Assembly: GCA_030549175.1 (NCBI GenBank)
Contig: JAUKUA010000005.1
Coordinates: 4,278,001 to 4,342,000, forward strand
Source: Lasiosphaeris hirsuta
Lineage: Eukaryota > Ascomycota > Sordariomycetes > Sordariales > Lasiosphaeriaceae
DNA: 64,000 nt
Reading direction: 5' to 3'
The notes beneath the pieces are model-generated. The model did no database searches, was not told the origin of the DNA, and worked only from the letters and a program-made list of their open reading frames with translations. The position numbers and the translations under genes were made by a program. This document shows, piece by piece, positions 33,159-44,084 of the stretch (the stretch's first letter is position 1; the number at the start of each line of letters is the position of its first letter).

Positions 33159-35343
33159 CTACTCACCAACGATCTTGGCAGTCGCCTTCCTAACGCGGCC
33201 ACTACGCCGAAGGCTAGAAGCGCTGCTCACATCGTCGTGACTATCCCGGGCCCTGGAGCGCCCGCGCATCTCAGAACTCTCCTCTTCATCCTGTTGCATA
33301 CCATCCTTGCCTGTGCCCAAGCGCTGCTTCCAATGCTTCCGCCCACGAATCTCAGCCTCCTTCTCCGAGCCTAGGAAGCGGTTGACTTCTCTGTGGTCGA
33401 GGATCCGCTCCTCCTTGTCCCACTTTCCTGCGGGCTCCGTCTTTGGCCAGATGTAGCCATACAGCTTTGAGTGACGCTCGCAACGAGGGCAGTTCGCGCG
33501 GGTGTAGTATGCATCTTTCTGGACGAAGGCAACCTTGCAGTTGGTGCATATTATCCAGGCCGTCATGGGTTCCGAGAGCAGGAGCGGAGTGAGCGTGTAG
33601 TCGCCGGGAACGCGCTCTCTGGCGGTTGACTTGCCTCCCGCCTTCGGCTTGGCTGTGGATATTGGAGTAGCCGGCGGTTCCATGGAATGTGTCTCTGGCG
33701 CCTTTGACGGGGCTGCCTCGTCGTCGTCGCCGACATTCTCTGGGCTATCCACGTGAATGGCGTCTGGGAGCGAAATGCTGGGAATTTCGGGGGTGGGCTC
33801 CAATGACTCGTTCATGACGGCATCTGTGGCCGGAAGAACTGTCACATTCTCCTCGGCCTTGGTGCTTGCGCTACTCAAATCTTGCGAGTGGAGCGCCGTC
33901 TCAATTGTGGGAATGGGCGACGAGGTGAGCCCTGGAACCTCGATCGAAATCTGGGGGATTTGCTGCACATCCACTTCGTTGATGCCCTCCTCGCGCTTGA
34001 GCACTTCAGCGGGTTGTTTAGATGGCGTCAGATCGGGAGACAGAGCTGCAGGGCTAGGGCTGTCTGCCTCGGGCGAAGTGACCTCAGTAAGGCTACCAGT
34101 ATCAACCTCCGACAGCATAGACACCTGGCTTGATTCAGCTACTGAGCTTCCTCTAGAACTAGCGGATCCAAGCGGAATCGAGGGAACTTCATAATGGCTA
34201 GTCTTTTGCCTCTTCGCCGGGGTAATTGGGGGCGTATCCAATGCTGAAACATTTCTCTTTCGCTTCTGGGTGAGCTCGACAGATGGCAGGTCCTCGGGGG
34301 CAGCAGAATCAGTTGTGGATGCTCTATCGCCGAGCAATTTTTTACTTGGGCGACTTTTAGGAACTCGTGGCCGGATGTCCGGAGTGACAGAGGGGGTCCG
34401 GGACGGTGCACCTGCGATGCTCTCATCACGCCTTCGCCGGCGAAGTGAGTAAGGCATGGCAGCGCCAACAACGTCCTCTTCAATGCTCTTCTTGATTGAC
34501 AGGCTGCCGTCGGTGGGCTTCCAGCCGTTCACCAAATTGTTCTCGCAAGTCTGGCAGAGACACTCGCAATTGTCGTCGCCAAAGTAGCTATCGCTATAGC
34601 TCACCGTGATCTCCTCGCCAACCTCAATATCCCTGTTTGAGATAATCTCGATCCCTGCCTGACCTCTAGTAACAAGTCTGGCATTCGCCTCGCAATCATG
34701 GTTAGCGAAGCGCGCAGGACCCATAAACAAGCTGGTCGACTTGCTCCTGCTGCTCACAACGAGACTGAAATCCTTCTTGCGTCGCGACAATTCGGCATCC
34801 TCCTTAGGGGTGATCACGACCTGAATGCCGGACAGATACTTGATCGTCTCGTTGCTCTTGATGAAACGACGGGCCGTGATGCTGGCCTCCACCGTGAAAA
34901 TTGTGTACCGGTTCGTTGCGTTCACCTCGAACGGGCAGTCGGCGAGATAGATGGACATGTAGCGCCGCAGGTGGGCCTTGAAATCCTCCTTCTCCTTGGG
35001 GGTCTTAAGGCCAGTGTAGAATTTTCGGAGGCCATCGGTCTCGAGCAGCTTCTCCTCGGCGACGGCGAACTCGGGCTTGACAATGAGATGATCCTGGATG
35101 ATTTTCGCGACGTCCTCCTCTCGGATGTGGCGTGAGGGGTGGTATGAGGGCCGGTTCTTCGGTATGGAGGTCCAGTAGTAGGCCTGTGGCTCCGTATTAG
35201 CTCCCCGTGTCGGCCACCGAGCCCATACGGAGCGAGAAACTTACATGGTCAACTAGCGCATCTGTGAGGATGTCGTCGTAAGCAGCGAGCTGGTTGAGGG
35301 TCAGCCGCTGCCTCTTCGCAACCGGGCCTGCTGGGCGAGGCAT
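33159..35343 (-). CDS. set9: Histone H4 Lys20 methyltransferase SET9
   Basis: Methylates histone H4 at Lys20 in chromatin (KMT5/Suv4-20 family). Minus-strand exons 35343-35245 and 35183-33159, 707 aa. It starts MPRPAGPVAKRQRLTLNQL, then YDDILTDALVDH, and continues after the intron with YYWTSIPKNRPSYHPSRHI, the diagnostic N-terminus of fungal SET9. The SET core lies around residues 115-245: FTVEASITARRFIKSNETIKYLSG, the NHDC motif (194-197) in FMGPARFANHDCEANARL, and EEITVSYSDSYFG. A Cys cluster (C-x-C-x-C-x2-C, about 239-246) in place of a classic post-SET follows. The C-terminal 450 residues are mostly disordered with basic patches. A zinc-ribbon-like stretch (ICTNCKVAF...NCPRCERH) lies near residue 550. 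The intron has GTAAGT and CACAG. The start at 35343 matches family starts; 32 in-frame codons upstream look untranslated. Confidence 0.95.
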
Positions 35344-36817
35344 GGCGGCTACGGATTCGAGGGCCACCGTGGTCGCAAGTCGAAAGGAGTGACTTTGTGG
35401 TCGGATGTTGGTCGAAAAAGCAAGACGAAAGAAAGGCAAAGGAGGGATGGAAGCAGGCCGCTGAGGGTATTATCGGATTGGTGCCGCCGTGAAGAGACAG
35501 GAGGCCACCTAAGAAAAGCTGCCAATGAAAAAGAGTGGATGCGCAAATGCAAATGCGATGTTGCAGAGTGACAGGAAGGAATGGACGAAGGTCAGCGCTG
35601 ATGCGAGACCTCCTTCATGCGACCGACAGGGCCCAAGAAATTCCCGCGCCTGCCAAGGGGGAAAAAGGAGATGCGACCTGAACCGACACCCAGACGGGCG
35701 GCTGGTCGATGTATGTGGTGAGACGGCGACAGAGGAGCAGCAGCAAACTCAGCCTCCAGCTGCAATTGAAATGCGCGTCTGCAGCGGGAAGAAGTATTGG
35801 GGGCACTCTGGAATGGTGTGGTGGGAGGACTGTCGTTGCGGATAGGTCGTTGCAATTCAGCGCAGTCCAATCGAGTAGGAGTCCGTCAGGCCTGCTGTCG
35901 TCATTCCGGGGTTGCGACTGGCCGGGTATCGAGTACTTGCAAGGATGCCGGGCTTCCCGCTGCAAACTCAGAGATTGGTCAAAGACCTGCGAGAATCCGC
36001 GCTGGAAGGGAGGAGACAAAGAATCAAGGGAGGAGTTTGTGCCGCGCCAGCTGCCCTCACGCCCCGTCGATAGTTGGTCGGTATTAGTCGGTTGAGAGGA
36101 GGAATGGAGAAGAGAGTGTGCAGCATACCGAGCATGCATACAAGACCGGTCTTTCCCAAATCTAATTCGAGTTGCCGTGGAAATTCGGGGGGTTGGGTGA
36201 ATTCAATTCAGCCCCGGTTTACCTGTTAGTAGCCGGCATCACGTCCAACACAATAGACAGCGAACCATTCCACACCAAGGCGCAGTTACTACTGTGCGAT
36301 GCCTCGGCCAATCCGCTCCGCACATCTTGCAAAGCTAGAAGCTCTGTTCCCAGCCATTGTCCAGTCCTTAGGGGGCGCTAATAGGCCATACAATAGAAGC
36401 TTTTCGGCCCCGCGAGCTAACAGTCCAACCAGTATTGACTGTTCACGATAAGCCTGGTGGGGAGAGCACTGACGGGCCAACCTAGCCGTGGGCGTTGCGC
36501 GAGCCCGTCCATTGGACCGTGTCAAATGATGGTGGTGGCCCGGGCTGAGGGTACATTGGTACTAGCTAAAGAGCATGCATGTGCTTCCCGATCAGACAGA
36601 TTGCAGGTGTGTGACACTAAGTGCCAGATTTGGGTGGCTTGATTACATAAGCGAATCAGTGAGCAAGTGGCCGGCGCGAACTTTTTACGACAACAGCTCG
36701 GCGACACAGGAAAAAGGGACACAACGACCGACCAGCACCGCAACCCTCTGCATCCACCCCATCTCTTCCACACAGCTGCACGGCAAAGGGTGCCCGGCAG
36801 GAATTGGGGCAGACACG
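35344..36817. other. Divergent promoter region between set9 and the uL14m gene
   Basis: 1.5 kb carrying promoters in both directions. Open frames on both strands around 35,600-36,100 overlap each other and have no signature. No RNA gene seen. Confidence 0.5.
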
Positions 36818-37350
36818 ATGCTCCAATTAAAGGTACATTGGTCCTGGCCCCCGGCCACAACAGGCTTCGCGAGGGGGGGGGAAAGCTAACCTCTTCGCCA
36901 GTCGTTGCTCAACTGCATCGACAACTCCGGCGCAGCCATTGTCGAATGCGTCATGATTGTTGGCCAGAAGAGGCTCGCCTCCATTGGTACATCACCGTCC
37001 GCCCTGCAAAACCCCGCCCTCCTTTCTTTCTCTAACCCCTCTTCCCGCCCGCAGGTGACCGGATAGTTGTCGTCGTCCAGAAACAGAGAGGCGCCCTCGC
37101 CGAGGGCATGTCCACCTCCACGTCCGCGAACAAGGTGAAGCGAGGTGATATACGACACGCCGTAGTAGTACGAACGAGGCAAAAGGTCACGAGGAGGGAC
37201 GGAAGTTGTGTGCGGTTCGACGACAACGCTTGCGTGCTCATCAGCAAGGCTGGAGACCCCATCGGGTCTCGTATCAACGGCATCGTGGGACAAGAGCTGC
37301 GCAAGAAGAAGTGGAGCAAGATTCTCAGCATGGCGCCTATGCAGGCGTAA
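36818..37350 (+). CDS. mrpl38: Mitochondrial large-subunit ribosomal protein uL14m
   Basis: Component of the mitochondrial 54S subunit at the interface with the small subunit; homologue of bacterial L14 and yeast Mrpl38. Exons 36818-36832, 36902-36986 and 37055-37350, 131 aa. The first exon is only 15 nt (MLQLK), the second encodes SLLNCIDNSGAAIVEC and GQKRLASIG, and the third starts DRIVVVVQKQRG. The C-terminus GDPIGSRINGIVGQELRKKKWSKILSMAPM is the L14 signature end. Splice sites are canonical, with CTAAC branch sites before both acceptors. Compared with bacterial L14 there is an insert after VVVQKQRG (ALAEGMSTSTSANKVKRGD), common in fungal mitochondrial forms. It is convergent with rpb9. 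Confidence 0.95.
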
Positions 37351-37831
37351 GGGAAGTATCTTGGTTGGCGTTGAGGAGTAAAGCACAGCAGAATACAACT
37401 CAAGCATTTTGTTCACCAGCAGCGGGGCGATGTTTCAGCTAGGGGATTCACCAATGAAGCAGTTGGGACTGAGCTAGGGATGGCATAAACCACTCAGCCT
37501 GGAATGTACCATATCACGATCGTCACCCATGGAGCCATCGCCCGGTTCACGATGTGTCGAATCGCTGTATCAATGACAAATAAACAGTTAAATCACATTA
37601 TGACGGCGAGCACAGAGTGGGAAAAGCTGAGGAGTGCCGTGCAACTGTGTCCGTATTTTCCTTGCCGAATCTATGCACACAAAGAATACGCTGAAAGAAT
37701 GCCAATCCCGCGCCCCCAAGATCCTAATACGGATCGCTGTAAACCAACCCCCCCTCCCCCTAAACTCCGGCTTCATGCATAGCGTCCTTGATGGACAGCT
37801 AACAACGTAAATTCTGGATATCTTCGCGACT
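37351..37831. other. Convergent 3' ends of mrpl38 and rpb9
   Basis: About 480 nt between the two stop codons. No coding signal; it probably contains both polyadenylation regions. Confidence 0.5.
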
Positions 37832-38895
37832 CTATTGGAAGATGTTACCGCAGGCGCAGCAAACGTAAAATAGTTTCTAGTCCACGGTTAGAGTCCGATC
37901 AATGAGACAAGAAGTATCAATGTTCCTACCATTCCTGTTTCCGACGTGCGTTGCTGCGACTGGAAGAAGACGGCTTCTTCGTGGTTGCAGACAGGGCAAG
38001 TCTTGTTTGACCGTGGAAGCTAAAGCGACGAAGTCAAGTCAGCTAGCGGTCCAGATTTAGGTATGCAATCCGTATTCTGCCAAGACAGAAAAACAGTCAC
38101 TCCTTCTCTATCGCTGCCGAGTAAGAATGCGCCAGCTTTGGGCCAACTATTGGTCACGTGATTAATCCGATTGCGTAGAGTCCGAAAGGTGATCGTGTTG
38201 TATAATATTCGTCAGTCGTAAAATGGTGTTGGCCAAAGGTATTGCGTTCAGAATTACTGAAGAGTCAGGGCGCGGAACCTGTCGCGGTGTGTTTCCTGGG
38301 CGAAGGACTGAGCTTATCCCTCTCGCTCCTCGTCCTCCATGAACTATTCGATGTGCTCCTCCGCTTGAGACATAAAGGACGCCATGTCTTCGGGCATCAG
38401 ATCGATGGGGCGGATGTCCATTTCCTTGAGCCCCATGCTGGTGTCGGTGCTGATGGAGGGAGTGAAAGAGGAACGTAGTGCAAAGTCATGGGCAAGAACG
38501 ACCGCGTAGTCGTTGTAGCAGCACTGACACTTGACGAACTGGCCACAACACGCGCAGTAGATGTAGGCGCTGGGGTTTAATCCAGAGGAAACATGCATCA
38601 TAGCATAAACATCAATAGAATCAATGCGGAAAGATGCACCCACCGTTGGATCGGATCCGACATCCTGGGTCACGCCGGCCGTCTCACCAGCTGCGTTGTT
38701 GAGTACGTTGCGGAAAATGCAGGACGAGGTGGCCTCCTCTGAGTAGCTGCAAGTGCGGCACGTAAACAGCAACTTGTGCTCGGCTTCATCTTCCTTGGGG
38801 TACAGCATGTTGCTGCATTCGGAGCAGAAGCGGAAGGTGATTTGCTCGAGGGGCTTCTTTGCGCCGCCAGAGTTGGAGGGTGCCGGTGACGACAT
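37832..38895 (-). CDS. rpb9: RNA polymerase II subunit RPB9
   Basis: Small zinc-ribbon subunit of RNA polymerase II, involved in start-site choice, fidelity and TFIIS-stimulated cleavage. Minus-strand exons 38895-38644, 38019-37930 and 37876-37832, 128 aa. The N-terminal ribbon has C24, C27, C46 and C49 ([20 protein letters not shown]). The linker ends DVGSDPT, exon 2 starts [24 protein letters not shown] (C92, C95) and exon 3 is [14 protein letters not shown] (C120, C123), so both ribbons are complete. Intron 1 is 624 nt, about ten times the usual length in this window. Its first 300 nt stay open in the frame of exon 1 and look coding (see the separate entry). Intron 2 (53 nt) is ordinary. 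It diverges from the Pin1 gene. Confidence 0.93.
38148..38161. promoter_or_regulatory. Possible promoter elements in rpb9 intron 1 (CCAAT and E-box)
   Basis: An inverted CCAAT (ATTGG, 38148-38152) sits directly beside the palindrome TCACGTGA (38154-38161), a centromere-binding-factor/bHLH type site. Their presence within an intron is unusual and may mark a former or internal promoter. Confidence 0.35.
38344..38643 (-). other. In-frame Cys-rich reading frame inside rpb9 intron 1
   Basis: If intron 1 is not removed, the rpb9 frame continues for 99 codons to TAG at 38344. The codons favour C or G in third position as in real genes here. The encoded stretch has a compact Cys-rich motif, [16 protein letters not shown], followed by an acidic tail ([17 protein letters not shown]). 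It ends well before the intron acceptor; the remaining part (38020-38343) is non-coding. It could be an alternative 3' terminal exon giving a 183-aa RPB9 variant that keeps only the first zinc ribbon, an exon of a nested gene, or an inserted gene fragment. I recognise no family. Confidence 0.4.
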
Positions 38896-40523
38896 TTTGT
38901 GCTGTGGAATTTATGCGAGTGATTGCTTGAGGATGGTAGGAGGTGCGAGTTGGGGGTAGACCGAGGACGCCTTCAAGAAGCGTGCAGGATTGAGCCCGAG
39001 GTCTGAAGTGTGATGGTGTCGGTAGCTATCGGGTGCCGCAATGGTTGAAGAGGTTGCGTATTTTCCGCGCCGCACCGGGTAGAAATGTTGGAAATATATC
39101 TCGGGGATTCTTGAGCTTGAGAAGTGGAGACCTTTGGGGTGTGGTTGAGTTGAGTCGGGTTGTGTGGTTGAGGTTTGGCGAGTGAATGAAGATGACGCGA
39201 AAAGACGTGGGGCGGAACGCCACCAGCCCTGTTTGCGGCGGTGAGCCACAATGAGAACATAATAGCCAACAGCCCACCCCGCACCTCTCCGTCCCTCGTT
39301 CCAAGTTCCCAGACCACCACCTAAGGCGCAATATGATCACCTAATCGATTTTCACAATACCTAAGTTCCTAGCACAATAGACATGTAAACACCGCTTCCC
39401 AATAGAGCTGAGGCTCACACTATCCTATCACCTGCCCGATATATGATGGTATTAGCCGTTGGGCAGCGGCGGAGTTCATCAGGTGCACACACTCGCACAT
39501 CTGGAATCCTTTGTGGACACTCCCGAGACAATAAGTAGCCATGTGGCAGATGAGAGGCAGGGTCCCTTCGACACACCTTCTAACCTCACTGCATGGCACC
39601 ATGGGCATGTATTACCATGCAAAAACTCTCTAGTGTGCTGCTATTGGTGTGGGGATTGAATGCCTATCTGCTTGCGTTGCGCCTGATGTCGACCGAGCTT
39701 TTCAACTCGGTTTTGCATGAGGCATGTCTTGATGCCAATTGTCGAAAGGACGGGATGCAGTGATCGGCTTCGCAATCAACCGCTCTACCGGGTTTCTCAG
39801 CTGCTGCCGTTGCACCGGCTGGACTGTTTGGGTTACCTCAGTTGCCGCAGCAGACCCCTCGAACCCCCTCCCCTCTGGCAGCGGGCTGGTACCTCGTGAC
39901 CCACCGCACATAAAGTGCCTGCCACACCGCGATCAGGAAATCGCAGCAATCGCAGGAATCACCAGGCGCTAGCAACCGGTTGCGCAGTGGGACGGGCAAC
40001 AGCTAGGCAGTGACACGGCGACACCAGAAGAAGCTTTGATGCGTTGGGGATCCGTGCCCTAGCACCCTTTGATCCCTCGGCGCCGCGCTAGAACCAACAG
40101 GGCCCAGGATTGACCCCGCCCTCCCGGCAGCGCCAGGGCGCGCGCTTCTTTCCCGCCAACCCGCACTCGTCCCATCTGCATCCCATAGGCCACATAGCAA
40201 CCCAGAGTAGCGCCATACATCCTGCTACAATACTTGGTCACCCTGTGACATTGTCCCGTCTCCCGTCATCCGTCATTCCGCCGGCCCTTACATATACGAT
40301 TCCATCCACTCCGCGACAAGATCCCGCCAGTGAATTTTTGGCTTGTCACCAGGTCTTGTTCCGGCTTTCTTCTACCGCTTTCTCCCCGACGTGGTCGCTT
40401 GTCGCCTTCTTTCTCTTATACCCGTGTCTTCCTCAGGGGAATCTTTGTTTTTCTCACCTCAAGTGTTCCAGTATTGCGCAAACCACTAGCACGCCAATTT
40501 CCAAGCATATCATTCTACTAGCC
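38896..40523. other. Divergent promoter region between rpb9 and the Pin1 gene
   Basis: 1.6 kb without a recognisable gene. The last 250 nt are a CT-rich fungal leader before the Pin1 start. Confidence 0.5.
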
Positions 40524-41292
40524 ATGGCCGACGTAGGTCCCTTTACCCCTCCTCTCCCCTAATCTGCCGTTATCGTCATCGCAGCAGCAACTGACACGGC
40601 CGTCTCTGCCCGCAGCAACCCGATACCGGCCTCCCCGCCAACTGGGAAGTGCGCCACAGCCAGAGCAAGAACCTGCCGTACTACTTCAATGCGGCTGAGA
40701 AGAACTCACGCTGGGAGCCGCCTGCGGGCACCGACACAGAGAAGCTCAAGCTGTATATGGCCAAGTACCATAGCAGCAGCTTAGTGGCCGAGGGCGCACA
40801 GCCGGGCAAGATTCGCGCTGCGCACTTGCTCGTCAAACACAACCAGAGCCGGCGGCCATCAAGCTGGAGAGAGGTTAGTAGCCGCTCTGCTTGCCATCGT
40901 GGCCAATCCACGAATGCGCTGCCTCAGACATGCTTTGCAGCCCGCTAACCGTGAGTCGGGACAGGCCGAGATCACACGTTCCAAAGCCGAGGCCGAGACC
41001 ATTATCCGGGCTTACGAGACGCGCATCAAGAACGGCGAGTCGCTTGGGATGGTAGCATTGACTGAGTCAGACTGCAGCAGTGCTCGCAAGCGCGGTGACC
41101 TTGGCTACTTTGGGAAGGGTGATATGCAAAAAGAGTTCGAGGAGGCCGCTTTTGCCCTCAAGGTTGGCGAGATATCTGGCGTTGTCGATACCGCAAGCGG
41201 GCTGCACTTGATTGAGAGGTTTGTGCTGCCCCTATTTTCTGGGATACCGGGGTGTGTGATGCTGACGTCTTTTCCTCGCTAGGCTCGAATAG
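40524..41292 (+). CDS. ess1: Peptidyl-prolyl cis-trans isomerase Pin1/Ess1 (WW + parvulin)
   Basis: Isomerises phospho-Ser/Thr-Pro bonds, in yeast chiefly on the RNA polymerase II C-terminal domain. Exons 40524-40532, 40616-40873, 40965-41218 and 41283-41292, 176 aa. The first exon codes only Met-Ala-Asp and the last only the end of Arg plus Leu-Glu. The WW domain runs LPANWEVRHSQSKNLPYYFNA to WEPP. The parvulin domain starts KIRAAHLLVKHNQSRRPSSWRE, with the basic phosphate-binding Arg pair (SRRP), then SDCSSARKRGDLGYFGKGDMQ, FEEAAFALKVGEISGVVDT and SGLHLIERLE at the end. All expected landmarks are present and the length is normal for fungi. Acceptors are CGCAG, GACAG and GCTAG. Confidence 0.95.
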
Positions 41293-42088
41293 CGGGATAC
41301 AAGCTGAGAGAGCCAGAGGCGTCGAAAGACAAGTGGGATAAAACCCTGCTAGTTTTTGTTGTCATATCGAATGCCATGTTCCAGCCATGGCATGAGGATA
41401 TACATACAGGAGGTATTTTGCAACCAAACAAGGAATATCAGTTGTATGGCTAGTGTGGCGAAGTGAAGCCAAGGCAGAGCGAGGAACACTGGATTTTGGC
41501 ATGGCATTGCTCATCGTCTGCTTATAGGTACAGCAGCAAAAAAAGTCACGGCCCCAATCGTGTGGGCATCAACCGAAAAGACATCTTTTTTTTTTTTCGT
41601 TCAAGAGTGCCGATGCCGTGTATCTCGTCCCTCTATTTCGCCATCATGAACATACATATGTGAACTCCGTTTTCGTCCCTCGGCCAACCTTGAAGGTTTA
41701 GGGAATGTTTATCCACTAGGAAAGATGAAACGATAATCCGATAGTAAGAATGATTGATCCCACACGGGAGCCGGTGCTCGACCGTCCGTCTAGAAAAGGG
41801 GGGTATATAACTAACTGCCTGAACGCCAGATGAAAGAAACCCAATTCCGTGTTGGAGCTAATGTAAATCGTCAGAAATCGCTCCCGCATTTTGGAATCCC
41901 GGTGTTTTTCGCATCCCCGCTCTGCCTTCGGCTCACCAGGAGCCCGCCAGTCGAGATGCTCTTGTCATTTTTGTTGCGTCATTTGCGGTCATATCAAGTC
42001 GTCCGATTTGCCCTTCCTAGTTTGGTAAGAATTGCCGATGCCACCACACCCTTTTTGGCCTCTTGTTACTCTTCGTGTCGTTCGTCAC
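41293..42088. other. Convergent 3' ends of ess1 and the LrgB-type gene
   Basis: About 800 nt with a poly-T run near 41,587-41,597. No coding signal. Confidence 0.5.
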
Positions 42089-44084
42089 TCATGCATTGGT
42101 GGCGGCAGAGGACACATGCTCAACGACCCAGTGGGCCAAGGGCTGGATAGTCGAAAACACCACCGTCATGATGCCCAGCGCCATCATGGACAGGGCCGAA
42201 TACGGCGCCGCGTCGCTCTTGACCTCGTATAAGTACGCCGTGCCCATTGCCGCCGCGTTGATGCCAATGGTCACACCGGCCGCGACCGTCCGGGGATCGT
42301 CGGCGTGATCGCGGCAGCAGGCCGCCGCCGCAGACGCCCCCCAGGCCTCCACATCCACCGCGTCCGCACCCCCGGTCCGCCCCCCCGGTGCACTGCCCCC
42401 ACCCCGCCTCGACAGGACCCCAACAAACCCCCGAACCCTCCGCTCCATCCACCCGCCCACGCCGAACCCCAGCCCCATCTGGAACACAATCCCGCTCACC
42501 ACCACTATAGCCGCGTTCAGCCCGCCGTCGCCCCCCAGCATGGCCATGACCGGGCTGCCCAGCGCCAGCGTCACGCTGCGCGCCGCGAACGCCAGGTCCC
42601 GCGACGCGGGGCCGAGGCCCACGGCGCGCGCTAGCAGCGGGCCGAGCGCCACGTTGCCCAGCGCTAGGAGCGAGGATACGGAGAAGACGGTCAGGCCAGC
42701 GCGCGAGAGCAGCTGGGCGCGGTACTCGTAGAGCTTGAGGCCCCAGGAGACGAGGCCGGCGTTGAGGATGCAGAGGGCGATGTCGCCGGCGGCCATAGTG
42801 GGGACGGGACGTGGGGTGGTGGAGGTGGTGGTGGCCGAGAGGATGAGGTCCGGGAGGGTCATGTTGGTCTGCAGCGTGGCGAGGACCGCGTGTAGCGGCT
42901 GGCGGGAGGCGGCTGACTCGGCGAAGGCTAGGGCAATGAGCGCGAGCGAGGTGCAGAGCACGGCGTTGGTCAAGCCCGAGAGGAGGGTGCGCAGGGCCGG
43001 GGGCAGGGAGGTGGTGGTTTTGAGGTGGGATTGCAGAGTTAGTGTGGTCAGCCAGATGGCGGAGAGGAGGGTTGTGGAGAGGACTGTGGTGGCGGGGGAG
43101 ACGAGGCGAAGCGGGAGGCCGACGGTGAGGGTGAGCGTCCAGCTGAGGAGGAGCATCGGGTAGTTGAGGGCGAAGGTGAAGAAGCGGGCAAGTTTGGTGT
43201 GCGGTTGTGCGTTGGCTGCGTCGGTGACGTTGAAAGATTGCTGCCGATCTTCATCGGGAGCAACCTCGGGATCGAGTCCGACGCTCACGGAACTTGATAT
43301 GGATGCGGACTCGTGGAATAGCCTTTTCTGCCCCTCGGATTCCGAAACGGGCCCACCTACCCTCAACCCTTCCGCTTTGGAAGTTTGCTTGCCACAGAAC
43401 CGCTTGTCCCAACGGACCATCAGCCCCTGAAGGGGTAATGATAGGGCATATGTCGAAAAGGTATTGAGCACACCGGTGAGAACTGACGGACGGTTAGCGG
43501 AAAGGGGTTGTTGCACAGGCAAGCCACGAACGATCTGCTTACCGAAACACAAAATAATAAGTCCGATGGTGTGGGGACTGGCAAGTGGGTTCCGGCAAAT
43601 CATGACGAATGGGATGGTGAAGCCTATCGACATGTGGCGGTTGAGAAGATCGGCCTGGGCGAAGTCAGTGAGGGCTCTGGGGAAGCAGGGGCTCACGGGG
43701 TTCCCTCACCGGCTGCCGGAGGTGCCGCATGTAAAAGAGCTCAACGCCTGGCAGGATGCGGCCGCAAGCTAGAAATACCGAGAAAACGACTGCCATGGCC
43801 AATATAGAAGGGGGGAAGTCCACATTCTTGTTGAGCAGATATTGGATCCCCGCTATGAGGAGCTGGGCTAACAGGGCGATGATCACAGCAACCAGTCCGG
43901 TCCAAAGTCCCGCCCGCATCTGTAGTAACGGGGGCCGGGGGAGAGCGTGCCGAGTTATTGCTCCTGTCCTTTCTGCCGTTGAATCTGGACTTGAGACGGG
44001 AGGCGCAGGGAGGGCAGAATCGGGGACTGTTCTACTGCCCACGGAGATCTGAGGCCCGGTGGGTGGTGAAGACGCCATGACCAT
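42089..44084 (-). CDS. LrgA/LrgB-type membrane protein (PLGG1-like)
   Basis: Minus-strand exons 44084-43710, 43654-43543 and 43482-42089, 626 aa. The protein is dominated by hydrophobic helices. The N-terminal part resembles LrgA/CidA: LWTGLVAVIIALLAQLLIAG, FPPSILAMAVVFSVFLACGRI, then HMSIGFTIPFVMI, SPHTIGLIILC and GVLNTFSTYALSLP. After a hydrophilic loop of about 80 residues come the LrgB-type helices (LARFFTFALNYPMLLLSWTLTL and onward, ending GMGTAYLYEVKSDAAPYSALSMMALGIMTVV). In bacteria the two modules are separate holin-like proteins. In plant plastids the LrgAB fusion PLGG1 exports glycolate and glycerate. Fungal members are uncharacterised as far as I know, so transport of small organic acids is inference. 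Introns are GTGAGG...CCCAG and GTAAGC...GTCAG with a GCTAAC branch. A second in-frame ATG at 44078 is an alternative start. Confidence 0.82.

Noticed and set aside
33159..33175. Additional intron at the set9 C-terminus (GTGAGT near the stop)
   Set aside because: A donor-like GTGAGT overlaps the stop, but no acceptor followed by convincing coding sequence was found downstream; the simple stop is kept.
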